In this document: positions 39,201 to 51,600 of the stretch, one piece after another
Layout: every line of letters begins with the position of its first letter
Position numbering within the stretch: position 1 is the stretch's first letter
Source of the DNA: Syngnathus acus
Lineage: Eukaryota > Chordata > Actinopteri > Syngnathiformes > Syngnathidae
Length of the DNA: 64,000 bases
Direction: 5' to 3'
Assembly (NCBI RefSeq): GCF_901709675.1
Contig: NC_051087.1
Span: 10,803,884 to 10,867,883, forward strand
Notes under the pieces: model-generated
What the model was told of the DNA's origin: nothing
Seen by the model: the letters and a program-made list of their open reading frames with translations, nothing else
The model's database searches: none
Made by a program: the position numbers and the translations under genes

Positions 39201-40172
39201 GAGCAGGCACTCAGTTATTTTTGGTGACAGTCTATTTTGGGATGATCTAATACTTGTTTTTGCAAGTGTATAAAAAAAAGGGTTAAAGCTAAAAACAGCT
39301 CACTGATATAATTACACTCCAAACACAGTGAGGAAGCTCATTGAAGATGACAAGAGATGCTGGAGACTTTCAGATGATTTCTCGCCTATGCCTTGCTTCT
39401 TGTTTGATGCCTCTTAATGCATGCTCACTTGTTTATCTCATTAAAAACGTCCATAGAGTACCTCCATAACACAGAATTGTGGCTGCTTATCATCCTGATC
39501 ACACAATTAGTTTAGTTACTCAGCACAAATATTTATTGTAATATATTCAGCTATTATTATAGATTTACCCAACAAGCATGGGAAAAATGCAAACTTCACA
39601 CAGGAATACTGAAGCTTAGATTCGAACCCGAAAGACACAACAGGCAAAGATCACAAACGATGCACTAAGTTGACGTTTTGATTACCACAGTCAAATAAAA
39701 GTGTTCATTGAATGGTATGTGCCGCCTAAGTATTGGGACGTACAAGAAAGAAATGAGTTTTTTCATTTGAAATGTTACCAAAAAAAACATTTTCAAGCTG
39801 GTTTGTGATTAAAAAAAAAAAAAAAAAGTTGATGCACTGAATCTGATCTACTTTATATGACGTTTTTGTTTATACACTAGCAGCTGCTTGTGGTGCATCA
39901 CGTTTGAAATATGTAAAGTAAAATACGATTACAGCTATTTGCGTCGTGTTTAATATAATAATAAAAAACAAGAAAAAGGAAAAACACACAAAATAACATT
40001 TTTGTACACGATGCGTTGCTGAGAATAAAGTGAATGGAGTTTAAAGCTTCGATCAACAATCCCAAGTGGCAAGTGGCAAATAAAATTACGTAACCCTACC
40101 TGTGAGTGGGTCGTAAGATCGGTCCAGTTCCGTGGACTCAGACAAGCTGTGATCCTGACTTCTGGATTTCAT
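33256..40172 (-). CDS. kcnip2: Kv channel-interacting protein 2 (KChIP2), complete
   Basis: Coding exons on the minus strand: 40172-40100, 35851-35753, 35668-35544, 35454-35385, 34125-34055, 33879-33772, 33691-33587, 33430-33368, 33303-33256. They total 762 nt, 253 aa, all in phase. KChIPs are EF-hand proteins that bind the N-terminus of Kv4 channels, aid surface delivery and shape A-type/transient outward current. The start '[25 protein letters not shown]' and '[12 protein letters not shown]' match KCNIP2 rather than KCNIP1, 3 or 4. The core reads '[33 protein letters not shown]'. EF2 (residues 136-147, [12 protein letters not shown]) has His and Ser at loop positions 3 and 5. EF3 (172-183, [12 protein letters not shown]) and EF4 (220-231, [12 protein letters not shown]) are intact. 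The end is 'SMHMFDNVI'. The second coding exon uses a GC donor. Neighbour armh3 matches the human KCNIP2-ARMH3 order. KChIP genes usually have other N-termini; none was recognised in the 4.2-kb first intron. Confidence 0.95.
34230..34735. repeat. AT-rich interspersed repeat in a kcnip2 intron
   Basis: Starts 'GCTGTCAATTGATTAAAATATTTAATCG' and ends with 'GCGCCTTAATAACGCAATTAAAA...ATAATTGCGTTAATAACGCATC'. These phrases occur in common fish repeats that end in 'GCGTTAA' motifs. Probably a nonautonomous DNA transposon remnant. Confidence 0.45.
35861..35907. repeat. (ATAGA)n pentanucleotide microsatellite at a kcnip2 acceptor
   Basis: About nine and a half ATAGA units. On the minus strand these are TCTAT repeats lying directly before TCCTATCCAG, the acceptor of the coding exon at 35851-35753. 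The microsatellite therefore supplies the pyrimidine tract and probable branch region of that intron. Confidence 0.93.
35909..40099 (-). other. kcnip2: kcnip2 intron 1
   Basis: Intronic sequence between the first and second coding exons. It holds short repeat remnants: 'CATCCATCCATTTTCTG' at about 36.38 kb, and a decayed SINE head with 'GCAAACTTCACACAGGAATAC' and 'GATTCGAACCCGAAAG' at about 39.58-39.64 kb. There is also a short CA run at about 36.73 kb. No exon with a fitting phase-1 donor was recognised. Confidence 0.5.
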
Positions 40173-42072
40173 GGTTGACCCTCGAGTTTTTCTTTACTGG
40201 ACCACCGCTGCACCTGCACACGATCTGCGTGTGTGTTCATCTCCCAAACACTGTCGAGACTGCAAAGTGTGGAGGAGCGTGATTATGTCAAGGTCCCCTC
40301 TCCCCCCTGCTCCACGCTCCTCTTTCTGCAGGAACTTTCAAAACACCGTTTGCTTGTCTCGTCCAATCACGCGGTACGAATGTCACGGAGGAGGAGGCAA
40401 ATAGGTGACAAGTCAAATTTGATTTATTTATTATATTTGCATCTTGTTATGGCATCCTGGTCACTTCACTCGGTGCACCAAACAAAATATCAATCAAGAT
40501 TTGTTTGTCAGTACTGGACTGGATCAATGCAGACTAGTTCTACAGGCAGCAGCAGATCTTCTCAAGACAGCAGCCACCTTGTCAAATTCTCAGATGACAG
40601 TGGCCTCCTGGTCATTCTCCAGGTTTTATGGGGCGTCAGTGAAGGATCAGAAAATGCCTCAGCAGCATTGTGGATATCCACAAGTAAAAAAAAAATGCAT
40701 TTGTATAAAAATTATAGGAGTCTAGACAAGGGACCTGAGTTCCATCTAGAAAATAAAAAATAGAGTCAAGACAAGACCTTGGCAAAATTCACAACAGGTT
40801 TTTGATCCATGAATGGACCAATATAGTGCGTTTCCTGGTTCAGCCGGAATTGTTGTTTAAAGAGTCCTTTTCATCTTTGCTGTTCTCATTTTGGCATTAT
40901 GAGATCTAATGATTGATCAACAGTGCCTCTGGCTTCAAATGGGATGCTCTCTGAAGTGGCAACAGAATTACAGAAAACCAGAAAGCGTCACAGAAAGGCA
41001 CCTAAGTGCACGTCCTTGGAAATAAAAATAAAAACACACCAATTGTGAATTGTGCTGCTCAACTTCTTGTTAGAGAATAGCAAGTTATGCATAAAGTACT
41101 GGAACACTGAACATTTGGACATTAATTCAAAAGTTGAGGTCAACCTTATTTTAGTGCAAATGTACCATGACCGTAACTGAAAATACTTGTAAGTCAAATT
41201 ATCTTTCCCCATTGAGATGAATAGAAATGACATTCATCTGTATTTGTACTGTATGTTCAGAAAATGGATGGGTGGATAGTTGACTCGAATCGGGACATTT
41301 ATTGACAGAGGATTTATTTTGAAGTTCAATGAGGAGTTATGATAACAGGTGACAAATACAGTATATGAGCACAAATGAGTGAACAAACTCACAGCTTGCT
41401 TGCTACATGGGTAATCATCCCAAAAATTCATAAAATTCTGTCCAGTAGTAGTAGCACATTTCAGTCTTGCGTTGTGTACACAGAGATACAGACAAGACAA
41501 AAGACACACAAAGTGAAATAAAGGAGCGGGCCAGAGGAGGATCAGCAGAAACAAAGTGGGCAATCTCTATCTGAATGAAAATTTTATGAGAAAGCCGGAA
41601 TGCTTAAATGCAGTCTGCCAAATACTCAGCAGCGTTAATGGATTGTTGCGGTTAAAAATGTCTGACCTGGTCTGCACTTAAACACATCCTTCCATTTGTT
41701 AACAATCTTATTCTGATCATGATGTAGGTTAGCTTGGCTACACCTTTGACTGGCCAGTAGGCTACATCACAAAATTAGGTGAGTGAACCACTACACTGTC
41801 AGATAGACCATAAACAAAGCATGAATCCTTCGATTATTTCCTGTGCATTAAGAAGCTCATTAGAAGCCACAATGCCTGGTTGTTCGATTGAGACATGCAC
41901 TGTTTGATACACTAAATTATCAAATTGAGACAAAACCTTCTGCCAAAACAATCAAAAACAAAGTCTTGTAATCTGTCATTGAACAGAGAACAGAAAAAGT
42001 AAAAACTTTACTTTTCCGTATTTGGACAAACACTACATTTTCCTGAATGTGTGCATCTGAGTGAAGGTCTGC
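40173..42072. other. kcnip2 5' UTR/promoter and spacer to armh3
   Basis: The first 200 bp or so right of the kcnip2 ATG are GC-richer and should hold the 5' UTR and promoter (no TATA box identified). The rest is AT-rich spacer before the armh3 3' end. 'GAAAATGGATGGGTGGATAG' at about 41.26 kb is a SINE tail remnant. Confidence 0.45.
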
Positions 42073-42078
42073 TTTATT
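42073..42078 (-). promoter_or_regulatory. armh3: armh3 polyadenylation signal (candidate)
   Basis: AATAAA on the minus strand about 610 nt after the armh3 stop codon at 42690-42688. Another candidate lies near 42.16 kb. The DNA between would be 3' UTR. Confidence 0.35.
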
Positions 42079-42687
42079 TTCACAATAAACAGGAACAAAT
42101 ACAAACACTGTACTTTAAACTACACAGAATGAATGAGACACACGTGTGCATGTATATATTTTTTTATTTGTCAGACTTGAAGCAAAAATCAAATCATGTG
42201 GAAATACATCTATTGAGGAAAAAGAACTCAGCACATTCAGTTTCATGAAACGCGAGAAATGACCGGTAAGATATACAGCAGTTAGTCATGGCTTACTTTT
42301 GGTAACTCCAGAGCATCAACTACATTCCAAGTCTTTGATCCGCAAAATGTGTCAAGTGAAAAATACTTGAAATGTAATTGAAAGGCGTAGGGTACTTGAA
42401 GCGCAAAGCGGAGTCATAAATTAGACGCACCCAATCACAGCAGGCGGCACTAGCGCAGGGTTAAAAATACTTGTTCAAACTATCTGGAATCCAAACATTT
42501 GTGCCTGTTAACAGTCCAGCCAATACTGCAGCCTACGCACAAGGAGCCACACCCGCAGCTGCATCCACACACACGGCAGAGCTGTCCTTGACAAAGTGCT
42601 TGCGGCCCATGAGAGAAGTTTCAATAGTCCAAGAGGAATGAAGAGGTCATGTTCCAGTTGGTGTTAGCATGAGCATGCAGATGCTTC

Positions 42688-45600
42688 TCAGGAGATGGTG
42701 GAGAACTCTTTGAGAAGAACATCCTGACTCAGGGTGTTTAAAGACACGTTTTTCCTCACATTCAGGCTGATGGAGCGCACCTGAGAACACACATCATTTT
42801 GTTTTATTCTGAAGACCTAGGGGTTACAGATCAAAAGACGATACGAGACACAAGTTCACTAGTCCAGCGGTTTTGATGTTTTGGTTGTCTTACCAGGTCC
42901 TTAAAGAAAGCCGCCTCTTTGGGCTGCTCCGAGTATCTCTCAAACTGGTCCAAACCATCCTGCAGTTTGAGTGTCAGCGTGTCGTAGTTGGAGCGCACCA
43001 CCTCCAGCACCTAAAGCAACCCGAGGCAAAAGAGAGACACCGCATGACATGAGCCAGTTAATATTTAGTAGGGTTGAATACTTCAGCACAACATTTATTT
43101 AAGGGAGATCATCACATGCTGCATCATTGTCATTACAAGTAAACTCTGCCCATTTTGTGCAGTAGATTGTATTCTGTTTGTACCTAGTATTTATACAAAG
43201 TCGTAATTTAAAAGACTTTCACCTTGTTTTTGCTTTTGATTTTACTTGTCTTCATTTGATTGATGATGTATAGTTGACATGTTTGAAACAAATAAAATTC
43301 AGTCATTCATTGTCGTCATAATCATCATAGTCGTCTGCTGGGTCCCTCTAAGCTATTTCTGGCTTTTCTCCTTTCTCTTCCTCTCTTGTGCATCAACTGT
43401 GGCTCTCAGTTATTTGATTCCAAATGATAAAACGTGACGTGCGTGTCCGTGTGTGTGTGTGTGTGTGTGTGTTTGTTTGTCCAGCTGACATGAGAAGTTG
43501 GAGTGAAATCAGTTAATTATGCAAAGATTCTCCACAGCGCCACCCCTGACAGTTACCCCCTCAGCCATGAAATAGGCGCTAATGCAGACATTTTTCATTC
43601 CTTTATAAATGACCCCCATAACACCGCATGAAACGTTTGCACTGGAACGCTTTCCTCCACAAAGAAAAAAATGCTGCTGATGTGGACAAATGGAATCATA
43701 TCGATGTTAAGCGAAGATTGGTTCCATTTATTGTCTGCACTCCCCACATGCTATGCAATGTCTAAAACAGCTGACTCGTCAACTTCCAAGACGTTTTGCT
43801 TAAATTAATCAAAAGCAGCGATTTTATTTGTAAAATGGCATTGTGATGAAAAATCTCTGTGTGAGGCATGTTTGAATGATAACCTCAGTTAATGTGCGTT
43901 CTGGAAAACAAAATGAAAAGCTCGGAAGAGTTGAAACTGGTGGGAGGTGGGACAATCAGAGGAGAAGTGTCAGCTGTGACAAACAGGTTGGAAGGACAAA
44001 AAAAAAAAAGAAAATGAAAAATGGAAGGAAAGTAAACAAAGCATGAAAAAGGAATCTAGAGCAGGCTCATGTGACGGTTGAGCAAAGAGGTTTTGGCCCA
44101 CAAACATCCCTCCGCCATGGTTACGCTCTGCATCATCGAGCAGACACGTCACCCTTGTGTTTCTCTTATCTTCGATAACAAACAACACAACTGGCCCCAA
44201 GATGGAATGTGTTTGCATTGGAATGTGGAGCTGTGGTTATGGACATCATTAATCTTCTTGTGTCACTATCACGACTAGAAAATGGTGTGCAGGTAGAGGC
44301 GTGTGTGTGTTGACTCAAGGCAGAGTAAGGAAATTCAAGACATGATGATGCATTTGAGGACCCACAGTTTGAATGAGCCCCGAAACTAGTCAGTGCCGTA
44401 TTTTCTGCAATATAAGGCGCACTCTCAATGAATGGCCCATTTTAAAACTTTGTCCTTATATAAGGCGCACCGGACTATAAGGCGCACCATTAATGCATCA
44501 TGTCAGATTTTTAATCCAAATCAAATCATTCTCCATTTTATCTTTTTTATTTCAACTTCAGACGCAACAAATTACTTTATAATCACAAAATAATGATCCA
44601 TAGTCTTTTTGATTCATGATTCCTAGTCTTCAGCGGGCCACTTATGATTGATTTCATAACACAATGCTTCGGGCCAGTTTAAATTTAGGAATTTGGTCCA
44701 TATATAAGGCGCACCGGAGTATAAGGCGCACTGTCGGCTTTTGAGAAAATTTTAGGTATTTAGGTGCGCCTTATAGTCCGGAAAATACGGTAATAGTGTC
44801 AGAACAGTTGACAACCAGCTATCAGAACTTAATAAGCACGAGTCTATTGGGCTTCTTTAGTCTAATTTGGAACTCCTAGTAACAAAATGTGCATCTCGCA
44901 GCTCAGTCACACCAAACTTCCATTTTCCTTGCTTGCTTCTTGTGATTAAGTCAAGCAGATAAGAGTGTGGTGGGATTATAATGGCCATATCCATCACTCT
45001 TATCGTTTTAAAAAATGTTTTTCCTATCCTCGCTGCGCTCTCTTTGACTTTAATGAGCTCGTCTCATCACCCGTACATCCAGCGCTTCCTTAATGACAAA
45101 ACAACATCATTTAGTGCTCATGTGTGTGTCTGCAAACCATTTAATTATGTCGGCAAACAGACAAAAGAAATAAGTCCGGAGTTGTAAACTAAAAACAAAT
45201 CTTGCAATGAAATGGCAGCAAGTCACAGTATTCCGACGCATTGGTTATCTGCCTAAATCCAAACTAAGCACCATAATAGGGAAGAGAGCTGATTTAGGAT
45301 GTGGACAGACGGGCTGATTAATTCTGAAAATCTACAAAGACTGTAACAACAATTAGTAGTGTTTGTTAAGGGAGAAAAATCCAGTGGAAGTTAGTTCGTG
45401 CTGATGGCAGGCGAAGCCAACAATTACTATAATAACCACTTGTCATGACCAATGTATGTAAAAAAACATCTCAACATAAAACATTTTCACAACATTGGCT
45501 CCAGCAGAAGACCACAGAAGGTGTCTGTTCATTTGGGTTGCGGCCGAGCCGAGGAAAGAGGCGGGTTACATTCTGACTTCCACACACTTAAACTCACACA

Positions 45601-48600
45601 CTTAAACTATGCGAGGCATACCTACCACTAAACCACTATACTGCCTTGCCCCAACTAAGAAATGTTTGAATACAACTGCTAATCAGACTATTTTCCCAAA
45701 TTTTCTGATGGCTAAAAAATAATACCGTAATTTTCGGACTATAAGTCGCACCGGAGTATAAGTCGCACCAGCCATAAAATGCCCAAAAAAGTGAAAAAAA
45801 CCCATATATATGTATATAAATCGCTCCTGAGTATAAGTCGCCCCCCCACCCAAACTATGAAAAAAAACCGCGACTTATAGTCCGAAAATTACGGTAATAA
45901 TAATTTCAGAAAGATCACATTTCTGTTTTTACTTATACTCAAATTGCTTACCACATTGACAAGATTCCAAATATACCCGTAAAGAGTAAATGCTTTTAAA
46001 TCCTAGAAAAGTTTTATGCACAACCAACCATTCACACTGATATTCACATTGTCTGAGTGGAAATTGAACCCATACAAAGTGGGCCGATGAACCACAACAC
46101 CATTAGTAATACATTTCGCCTGTATTGCTGTCTAATGGTTATATAATCCCACAGCATGCCCAAATGCCCATAAAATATTAATGTTTTGGTGTTACTGTTA
46201 CCTGCTCTTCTGACAGTTGGGAGATGTGGTTCACAGCAGCATATGACTCAATCTTCGGGTTAAAATGGTTGATGATTGCCCTTAAAGACAAAATTGTGCG
46301 TTACTGGGTGTAGAGCTACATGTGACTGAACACCTCATTTACTATTTACAGAAATTAAATCTGCTGCTCCAGTCAACTGCAAAAAGCTTTCATCACAATT
46401 TTGGAAGCAGACTGCAGGGATTTGCTCCCAAACATCCACAAGAGCATTAAAGCCACGTGGCACTGATGAAGACCTGGCTCACAGTCTGAGTCCAAATCAT
46501 CTCAGAGGAGGGAGATGAGGTCAGGCCTCAGCAGATTGGGCCAGGGTGGCCACAATGCACATCAAAGACTTGCCTAATTGTGAACTGAAGCATACATTTA
46601 CAGGCAAATTCAACTAAATTAAAAATATGGGCGGTCTTTTGACTTGGCCACTGCAGGGCTGTCACTGTCGAATATTTCTAGATTCAATTATTTGATTATT
46701 TAATCAATTGATCAAATAATCTGATCTGATTTTATTTGGGTTACAATGTCTTCATTTTTTAACCCAATTACTGTTTATCAACCAATTATTTTTGTTTATT
46801 TGCTATTATTTAGTGATTAAAAAATATGAAATACGTAATCTCACACAAGAAGGACTGATGATCATTGTTTTCGAAAGTAAAAGCAGATGTCTGCAAACGT
46901 CTTATTTTAATAAGACATAAAACAACTGGATCTGCTTTTATAAATGAGAAAATATATACTTTTGAGGTTCTGGAATCAGAACATTTGGACAATCTTTAAA
47001 CGATTACTCAATTCTTAAAATTTGAGGGGAATAATTTGATTATCTATGTTTTCAATTACTCCATTAATTTTGACACTTCTGGCACATAGCAAACCAAAAT
47101 ACGGTTGTACCCGAGTGTACAGGTTTGACAAAATAGCGAAGCAGGCAACAGTTGACCTGTTCCTCACCACATTTCTATTTGACTGGATCTAATTGGCTGC
47201 TTTATATTTATTGCGCATACTGGGGGATTTCAAAAAGGCATTAGTTTCCCACATTAGCGTTCAATTCTACGGGATGATCCGCTCCATAGGCCGAATATAA
47301 ATGGATGCCACTTCAATGGCTCCGCCTGCACTGGCAGTATGTAGCAAATAAATTCTAGTTACAGACATGCAGAGAATACTGCTCCATGTTTTTTTTTCTG
47401 CTGTCATTTACATGAAGAAGGGCATTTAATGTAGGAATGGGGTGATGGGAGGAATCAAATTGGTTTAATTCCACTATCAACTATCTGACATTTTTATTCA
47501 TCCCTGGCTTCATTTATCTATTCATTGGTAAATTATTCCTTGACACTCACAACCGGCTGCCTTGCCTTCAACCTTTACAACTGCCAATTTAAACAGGAAA
47601 GTCTCTGTGGAGCGCACAACTGATTAGGTGAAAGAAACCTCAGGGAGAACCCAGCTCATATGAACACACCACAGGGACCTCAAGCCGGGATGACCTCGGA
47701 GGATCATGGATGAGATATTACTTTACGACTGGGAAAAGAATCTTACTGAAGGGCATTGGGGAGAGGTGGAGGAAGTTCAAAATAAGATTAGGTTGGCATA
47801 GGGAAACAAAATTAAATACAAATAATTGATTCCCTCCATTTTGACCTCACCACATTCTTCTTTGCAATCCATTTAACACGCCACACAATATGACTTTTTC
47901 CGTTTGCATATGTTTTTAGTGTGTGTGTGTGTGTGTGTGTGTGCGTGCGTGCGCTTTTTATTACCTAACATTAATGAGGGCGTGTGTGACTTTACTCGCA
48001 GTCTCCTTCCACTGGCCAGTGTTTGTTGACACTCTCAGCACTGAAAAGCAATAAATTGTAGATCAAAAACGTTTATTAAAAAAAATATTTGCAGCATATC
48101 ACATCGTTTCATAATTATCTAAATCCGCAAACAGAATTATGGTCATGTTGCTGGAGGAGTAAATTTTAAAAAGTTGCAGTTCATTCTTTTCCTGCATGGT
48201 ATCTGCAGGTTTAAAGAAGTCAAACTATACAATGGTGCCTTGACTTAAAAGACTATAATTCCATTTTTCAAATTACAAATAATTTCAAAGAAAATATAAC
48301 AGTGTAATTTGTGCCCAAGTCAATTTTGAATGGCAGATTTAACAATGTAAAACATTAATGACAATCAAAGCTTCTGTTCCGTTAAATTGTATTTTAGACT
48401 TAGTATGGTTTCCATGCAAATGTTGCTGATGTTTTGATCATTTGTGGCTGGACCTATTGGGTTTATAAATGCCTTAAGAATGTCAACGTACCCATACAGT
48501 AGAGGTTGTCAAACACTTGGTGCATTCGTACGATCTCATAGTAGAGCTCATCGTAGCTGTTTGATGTGGGCAGAAATGTGTCGCCGTATGTGATGAACAT

Positions 48601-51600
48601 GTTGAACAGGTTAACCACCTGGAGAGGGAAACAAAGCCAAAGTAGGCTTAAATCAGTCACTAACAAAATTACCTGACACTTCTCTGCATCACGTTTTTAA
48701 TATTTTTAACACTGGTTTGTTGTTTCTTACCAGTAGTGCCAAATGAAAGATGTTGTATTTGGCCAGCAACGCGGTTTCATTTGACAGTAGGAACTTGAGC
48801 AGGTTGATAAGCGCTATGCAGAGGGAGACCAAGACTCGTTAATGAAAAACAAAACCGACAGACATCTTTGATCAGGCAAATGTGGCAGCAGCACGAAGCT
48901 TTGTTCGTTATTAATATTATGACATAATGTAGGCAACAGAGACATCTACCTGCACATAAAAAAAAAAGAATGTTTTTTTTTAAACAACACTGAAAGGTAA
49001 CAGCATCTGCCGGTTCAATTTGACTCGTTCTTTTCTTTTCCTTCTATTATCATTACCACAAGCAGGGAAAATGACGCCATCCAGAGAATGAAGCTGATTA
49101 TTGGTCTGATTAGAGGAATCAGTATTCTAATGAGAGACAGCGCAATGGGACCATTAAAAAGTGGAATGTGATCGTGTGTTGCGTTGACCGGACTGAACCA
49201 AGGCCACCACGATGGATTGTGCTTTCTTTAGAGACTCATTATCCAAACTCAATGATGCAATTTATTTCCAAATGCACATGGCAATGACTTCAGAGCCAAA
49301 TTGCGTTTTAGGGTGTAAACACTTAAACATTGATGCACAACAAATTAAAGCTTCAAGAGATTTACAACACAAATCTTACAAAAACAGTCTTCCTCAACAT
49401 AGCTCAAAGCAGCCTGGGAAGATGAAAAACAGCGAAATTGGGACCTTGAGTTCAAAAGAAAAGGAAGCGGTTGTAGTTCTAAAACTGTTAGAAACTTTAT
49501 ATTTAGCTCAGTTTGCTACTCCCTCTCTCCCCCGAGTCTCTGACCAAATTTACACCCTGCCCTAATGTGAACGAGCGCAAGACGTGCCCTGCATGAAGGA
49601 GCACTGTAAATAAGCCGATATAAGCCACGGCAGCTATGTTGCTCGCACGACTTACTTGTGACTAAGTGTCAACTTACTGCACATGTATTTGAGTAAAGCC
49701 ACAGTTTCGCTCGGCACGTCTCCTCTGCACGCACAAAGCGTGTGTAGGCGCGCGTTTCTTTGTTGGTTCGGCAGCTTCTTCTTCGAGGGGTCGGCAAGCT
49801 GTCAATGGACTGCTCAAATAACACACTTTTGTCTACAAAATCTCCTCTAATGTGCATGTAATAGTGGCACAAATCTAACACCATACTGTTGCCTCTGCCC
49901 ACAGCATGGATTCCTGATCTTTTTTTTCCCTGTTGAACATTTTATTGAACATATTCAATATTGTCTTTTGATATCGCTCGTGTGTCCATTGCAACACACA
50001 CTGACATTGATTTATCACCGGTCCCGAACAATGATACTTCAATAATAATTAATAATAATAATTCATAAAATATTCTGCCTTTACAAATTATAGTGATGTT
50101 CAGTTTAAATGTGAACAGTCAATTGACAAATAACAGTGTCAGTATTATTTGAAAACATAACATTATTATTGGTGCAAAGGCAGAATATTTAACGTAGCTC
50201 TTATAGTGGTTATATTGTTATGGTGCCTGGTTAAAATAATGTTGCAGAAGTTTTTCCTTTTTAGCAATGATGCATACCTGACCATAGCTCCCTCCAAGTG
50301 TAGTGTACCCTGATTCTGCACTTCTTCTGGTAGCAGAGAAGTTTGTGAATGATCTGAACACAACGCCTGATCAGGACATAAACAAAACAAAACAAAACAA
50401 AATGTGATGATATATATGCAATTTTGTGTGCTGTGTGTGTGTGTTTACTCACAAGTATAAATCCATGGGGAAATCCTTCATCATGTGTGTGACAATAAAT
50501 TCTACCATCAGATCTACGGAAAGTTAAAAAAAAAAAAAAAGCAGTTGAAAGGTTCATTTTAAAAGCTGATACACAATCTATCTTGCAAAATGCCTGCAGG
50601 TGACAAAAGCATGTTCAAGTGAATATATCAGTGGTATTCCCAGAACACATACAACTCCCAAGAAACTACTAATTACACCGTATAATTATTTATGCACAAA
50701 CATAGTAATTATTTAAACAGTTCTTTTAGTCAGACAGACAGGGAAGATTATTTTACCTGCTTTACAGGTTTCGGCTACTTCCTGTAGCCTTAAATAGTAA
50801 ACTTAAGAAGACCGTATGAACCTTCACAAACGATAAACATAACTGAACTAACTCGCAACGATGAGGCCTCAAATATGATGATAAAACAGATACGATGCAA
50901 AACACCTTCTTACCTAAAAGTGCACATACCAGCGGCTGACACGGGATATTCTTCTCCACAGCTTTCTTTCGGTGCCTCATGGGCTGCAAAAGGGAAAGAA
51001 CAAGATCATGTCTTAAGACTTGATCATCTGATACTTCTTACATGGTTTATGGTATATAAAACACAACAACACAACACACTCCATGACAACCGAGAAAAGG
51101 ATCATCAAGGTAGGATTGCATGTTTTGGGCCATAATTTAGTTTCCTTGTTATTATGCAGAAGGTCATACTGATGGCCATATTAAACAACATTAAACAAGT
51201 CCTGCGGACCTTTTCTGGATGAGAAAATACCAGTTCATCAGCACACTGGAAATCACTCGCTACCTTGCCTTCAACCCAATATCAAATAACAGAAAAGACA
51301 ACACACTTCCTTGTCTTAACCCAATTGTTACTGTGAACAAGGATAAAATTGTAAACCATTTAACACATTAGGTCAATGTAAAAATGTCCCGAAACAGCCC
51401 AGACGTTTTCAGAATCAAGTCAAGTGGTAAACAATTGTTTCAAACGGATCCATAAAACCAGATCATCATGACGCTGTTATGAAAATACAGTACTGTGATA
51501 ATCAATCATCTATTTAATATAAAAAAACCACATAGAAATTACTGTACATAGTTGCCTTAATCCCTCCTCTCTCCAGAAATGTCCTTTAAAATTGGCACTA

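Larger units (their letters stand above)
43011..46201 (-). other. armh3: armh3 intron with two short TIR elements
   Basis: A 3.2-kb intron between the exons 46280-46202 and 43010-42894. It holds a (TG)n run at 43449-43472 and the TIR elements at 44396-44790 and 45725-45894. A weak SINE-like remnant ('GAAATTGAACCCATAC') lies at about 46.06 kb. Confidence 0.6.

Noticed and set aside
49212-49565. 117-codon plus-strand frame in an armh3 intron
   Set aside because: No recognisable domain, no splice or promoter context, composition typical of intron.
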